Of a stretch of DNA of 8,466 nt, positions 6,125 to 8,466 are shown one piece after another; position 1 is the stretch's first letter; each line of letters starts with the position of its first letter. Below the pieces are notes generated by a model, which was given only the letters and a program-made list of their open reading frames with translations, had not been told where the DNA came from and did no database searches. A program made the translations under genes and the position numbers. This DNA comes from Synechococcus sp. UW140 (lineage in GTDB: Bacteria > Cyanobacteriota > Cyanobacteriia > PCC-6307 > Cyanobiaceae), in the NCBI GenBank assembly GCA_945878795.1, contig CAMDWF010000085.1, positions 1 to 8,466 on the forward strand, in the 5' to 3' direction.

Positions 6125-6332
6125 TTAGGAGGCCAGGTCTACCAGCTTGCAGGGCAGCTTCTTGACCTCGAAGTTGGCCTTGATCTGGATCAGGATGGCA
6201 AAAGGATGGCCCACCAGGGCGGTTGGCTCGGCTGGCGATCTTGATGGCCTCGCTGCCAGCTTCGATAAGCTCCGTCAGGAGTTGATCGGAAAAGTGGGAT
6301 GGATAGCCAACGCAGGGCATCTGAGAGGCCAT
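6125..6332 (-). pseudogene. Small gene with probable one-base frameshift
   Basis: Two coding-like halves lie in different frames. The first, from ATG 6332, reads HFSDQLLTELIEAGSEAI then KIASRANR. The second reads ALVGHPFAILIQIKANF then EVKKLPCKLVDLAS and a TAA at 6127-6125. Joining them requires removing one base near 6218-6224 (AACCGCC on the minus strand), which restores a smooth 68-residue protein. The total length of 208 bases is one more than a multiple of three. I recognise no family. It may be a true broken gene or an assembly error. If intact it would be the first gene of an operon with the 78-aa gene downstream. A start further upstream (ATG 6365) is possible. Confidence 0.4.
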
Positions 6333-6420
6333 CCGGGAATGAGTCTCAGGACGCTGTTGCGCCATATGAGCGGACAGATTGCCTTGAATTGCTCGCCCAA
6401 ATCTTTACCTTATCTCGCCC

Positions 6421-7224
6421 ATGACGACCTCTTCTCGCCTGCAACGCATTTCCGAAGCTGATCTGGATGGCCTGATCTCTGAACTGCGGCGGCAGGGCAC
6501 CACGGAGTTGGTCCTCCTCGGCCCGGGCGTTAAACTAAGCGATACTTTGGGCCAGTGGACGAACGAGCAAAGTGATAAGCATACGATTTATCAGCTCGTT
6601 GAAACGGTGATGTTCCTGGCGGAACGGCTCGGGCCGTTGACCCAGCTCACCTCTCTCAATCTGGCTGGAAACACGATCGGAGCAAAGGGTGCAGCGGCCC
6701 TGGCGGCCCTTCCAAAGCTCACATCCCTCGACCTCGAGGGCAACGAGATCGGTGCTGTTGGAGCGGCGGCCCTAGTGACCCTCTCCGAGCTCACCTCCCT
6801 CAACCTTTGGGGCAATTGGATAGGAAGTGTTGGAGCGATGTCCCTGGCAGCCTTAACCCAGCTCAAATCCCTTGACCTTGACAACAACGGAGTCGGTACT
6901 GCGGGTGCGGCGTCCCTGGCTTCCCTAACCCAGCTCACCTCACTCAACCTAAGCAATAACGGGATTGGTACTGCGGGTGCGGCTTCCCTAACCCAGCTCA
7001 CTTCACTCAACTTAAGCAATAACGGGATCGGCACTGCGGGTGCGGCTTCTCTGGCTGCTCTTACCCAGCTCACCTCACTGAACCTGGGCAACAACGGGAT
7101 CGGCACTGCGGGTGCGGCGTCCCTGGCGAACCTCACCCAGCTTAATCCCTCGTACTGGAGGATAACGGGATCAGTGATGCAGGTGCATCGTCACTGGCAG
7201 CGCTTACCAATCTCGTCTCACTAA
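6421..7224 (+). CDS. LRR half of a ROCO protein, truncated by a frameshift
   Basis: As it stands the frame encodes 267 residues. Residues 1-70 form a non-repeat, mostly helical lead-in (ISEADLDGLISELRRQGTTE...). From residue 76, leucine-rich repeats with a 24-residue period follow, consensus LTSLNLxxNxIGxxGAAxLAAL, resembling the ribonuclease-inhibitor-like type common in bacteria. Units begin at Leu 76, 100, 124, 148, 172, 193, 217 and 241. Unit 172 is three residues short. After LTQL at 241-ish the frame leaves the LRR pattern (NPSYWRITGS...) and stops at 7222-7224, while the LRR pattern continues in another frame. This is therefore the N-terminal half of a longer gene. No Shine-Dalgarno precedes the ATG. 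With the next entry it would be a ROCO protein, whose bacterial members are dimeric GTP-regulated proteins of mostly unknown physiological role. Confidence 0.85.
   Translation: MTTSSRLQRISEADLDGLISELRRQGTTELVLLGPGVKLSDTLGQWTNEQSDKHTIYQLVETVMFLAERLGPLTQLTSLNLAGNTIGAKGAAALAALPKLTSLDLEGNEIGAVGAAALVTLSELTSLNLWGNWIGSVGAMSLAALTQLKSLDLDNNGVGTAGAASLASLTQLTSLNLSNNGIGTAGAASLTQLTSLNLSNNGIGTAGAASLAALTQLTSLNLGNNGIGTAGAASLANLTQLNPSYWRITGSVMQVHRHWQRLPISSH
6862..7140 (+). repeat. Near-identical 72-bp tandem LRR units
   Basis: Four successive units start at 6862, 6934, 6997 and 7069. They share long identical stretches, such as ACTGCGGGTGCGGC in every unit and AGCAATAACGGGAT in two of them. Three are 72 bp and the one at 6934 is 63 bp. 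The similarity at DNA level, including silent positions, is higher than among the outer LRR units, which points to recent duplication or gene conversion within the array. Confidence 0.75.
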
Positions 7225-8466
7225 ACCTGGGGTACAATAAAATCGGGGATGACGGAGCGGCGGCCCTGACGTCCCTTACCCAGCTCACTTCACTCGATCT
7301 AGAGGGCAACCTTATCGGTGATGCGGGCGCTCATTTCTTGGCGTTGCTACCTTTAATTAGAACCCTTAACTTGGGTGATAACAATATTGGTGATGCGGGC
7401 GCAACCTCCCTTGCGGGTCTCACCGATCTCACCTCCCTCAACCTTTGGGACAACCAGATCAGTGATGTGGGTGCTGCATTTTTTGCGAACATGACCCAGC
7501 TCACATCTCTTGATCTATCAAGTAATCTTATCGTAGAGACAACCCCTTTCGCAGCGTTTAAGAGATTAAAATCACTCAATCTGGAGGATTCCAATGTTCA
7601 GAATCTTTCGCCTTTACTTCTCTTGCTGGAGAGCGGCATGGAGGTGATATGGAAAAACTATGGGTTTACCTATGGAATCAATGTCTACAACTGCCCCCTA
7701 ATCCATCCACCCCCTGAAATTGTTAAACAAGGTCAAGCAGCCGTTCTCAACTACCTGCGCGAAATCGAAGCGCAGGGAGAAGACCATCTCTATGAAGCTA
7801 AGGTGTTGATCCTCGGCGATGGAGGCGCGGGCAAAACCAGCCTGTTGCGCCGGCTATACCGGGCTGATTTACCCCTGCCGGCGGAAGAGGAATCCACCAA
7901 AGGCATCGATATCCACCGCCATACCTTTACTAATGCCGCAGAGCGGCCCTTTCATCTCAACGTATGGGACTTTGGCGGCCAACAGATCTATCATGCTACC
8001 CATCAGTTTTTTCTCACCAAGCGTTCTCTCTACATATTGGTGGACGACACTCGCAACAGCAGCCAAGCGGTGCAGGACGACGGCTTTAAGTACTGGCTGG
8101 AGCTGATTGAAGCGCTCAGCGAGGGCAGCCCGGTGCTGATCTTCCAGAACGAAAAGGCGGGACGCAGCAAAAGTATTGATGCCGCCGGAATCAAGGGGCG
8201 CTTCGCCAACGTCAAGGACATCTACCGTGGCAACCTAGAATTGCCCCAGGCTGCTAAGAAGTTGGCCGAGGCCATCCGCCACCACGTTCAGCAGTTGCCC
8301 CATGTGGGCATGGAGGTGCCCGCCCGTTGGTTGGAGATTCGTGCCGAATTGGCAGAGAGAAAACAGCAGGACCCCTACATCAGCCGCAAGGACTATTTTC
8401 AAATCTATGGGCGCTATCTGGAGTTGGATGAAACCAAAGCGCTTCAGCTAAGCCGCTATCTCCACG
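7146..8466 (+). CDS. Roc-COR half of the ROCO protein (frameshifted from upstream, partial at right edge)
   Basis: This frame is open from the break to the window end. It continues the LRR array, with units starting near 7212, 7284, 7356, 7428, 7500 and 7566. A linker follows, including NCPLIHPPPEIVKQGQAAVL (about 7689-7748), typical of the LRR-to-Roc junction. The Roc GTPase shows G1 GDGGAGKTSL (7815-7844), a T.GI.I switch region (STKGIDIHRH), G3 WDFGGQQ (7965-7985), and QNEK (8145-8156) where NKxD is expected. Downstream, PARWLEIRAELAERKQQDPY and SRKDYFQIYG mark the beginning of the COR dimerisation domain, and the gene leaves the window there. If this half were translated alone, ATG 7491 is the first in-frame ATG; I consider it instead the 3' part of the gene starting at 6421. 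Codons in the LRR section around 7300-7700 are visibly more AT-rich than in the guanidine operon. Confidence 0.88.

Noticed and set aside
6591..7136. Minus-strand repetitive open frame (EVSWVRAAREAAPAVPIPLL-type repeats)
   Set aside because: It is the antisense translation of the LRR tandem repeats; the sense frame has the genuine LRR consensus.
6862..7140. Tandem repeats considered as a CRISPR or minisatellite
   Set aside because: Units are contiguous, in frame, and encode an LRR consensus, with no spacer/repeat alternation.
7141..7150. Programmed -1 ribosomal frameshift in the ROCO gene
   Set aside because: CTTAATCCC offers no X-XXY-YYZ slippery heptamer and no acceptable tRNA re-pairing, so a one-base deletion or sequence error is simpler.

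Overview
The window looks like a GC-rich cyanobacterial chromosome segment, probably from the Synechococcus/Cyanobium-type picocyanobacteria. Three things point there. The central gene order matches the guanidine-hydrolase cluster known from cyanobacteria (compare Synechocystis sll1077-sll1082). Two HIP1 octamers (GCGATCGC), a cyanobacterial hallmark, lie inside genes. Shine-Dalgarno use is irregular, as is common in cyanobacteria. The taxonomic call is inference.

Layout. (1) Positions 1-453, minus strand: a type II toxin-antitoxin pair with an apparently intact Phd/YefM-like antitoxin and a decayed VapC-like PIN toxin. The toxin runs off the left edge and carries a frameshift, an in-frame stop and apparent internal deletions. 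(2) Positions 454-864, plus strand: a leader with a three-element inverted repeat, a GC hairpin, a clear guanidine-I (ykkC) riboswitch aptamer near 637-750, and a candidate expression platform ending in a hairpin plus T5 tract (789-827). (3) Positions 865-5855, plus strand: a six-gene operon. It encodes an arginase-family guanidine hydrolase (GdmH), HypA-like and HypB-like nickel-insertion proteins, and a lipoprotein/permease/ATPase ABC importer. (4) Positions 5877-6332, minus strand: a small uncharacterised gene, and just upstream of it a probable frameshifted small gene. (5) Positions 6421-8466, plus strand: a ROCO-family gene (N-terminal segment, at least 14 leucine-rich repeats, Roc GTPase, start of COR). 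It is split by a single-base deletion inside one LRR unit and runs off the right edge.

How it works together. Guanidine binding to the riboswitch should turn on the operon. The ABC importer would bring in guanidine (or a related compound). HypA/HypB would load nickel into GdmH, which hydrolyses guanidine to urea and ammonia as a nitrogen source. The enzyme, its metallochaperones and the riboswitch are established biology, and the importer's substrate is inferred from context. The least expected observations are the riboswitch terminator lying inside the longest possible gdmH reading frame (so the ATG at 778 is probably not the start), the altered zinc site in HypA, the decayed VapC next to a surviving antitoxin, and the one-base lesion in the ROCO gene, which the LRR period locates almost to the base.
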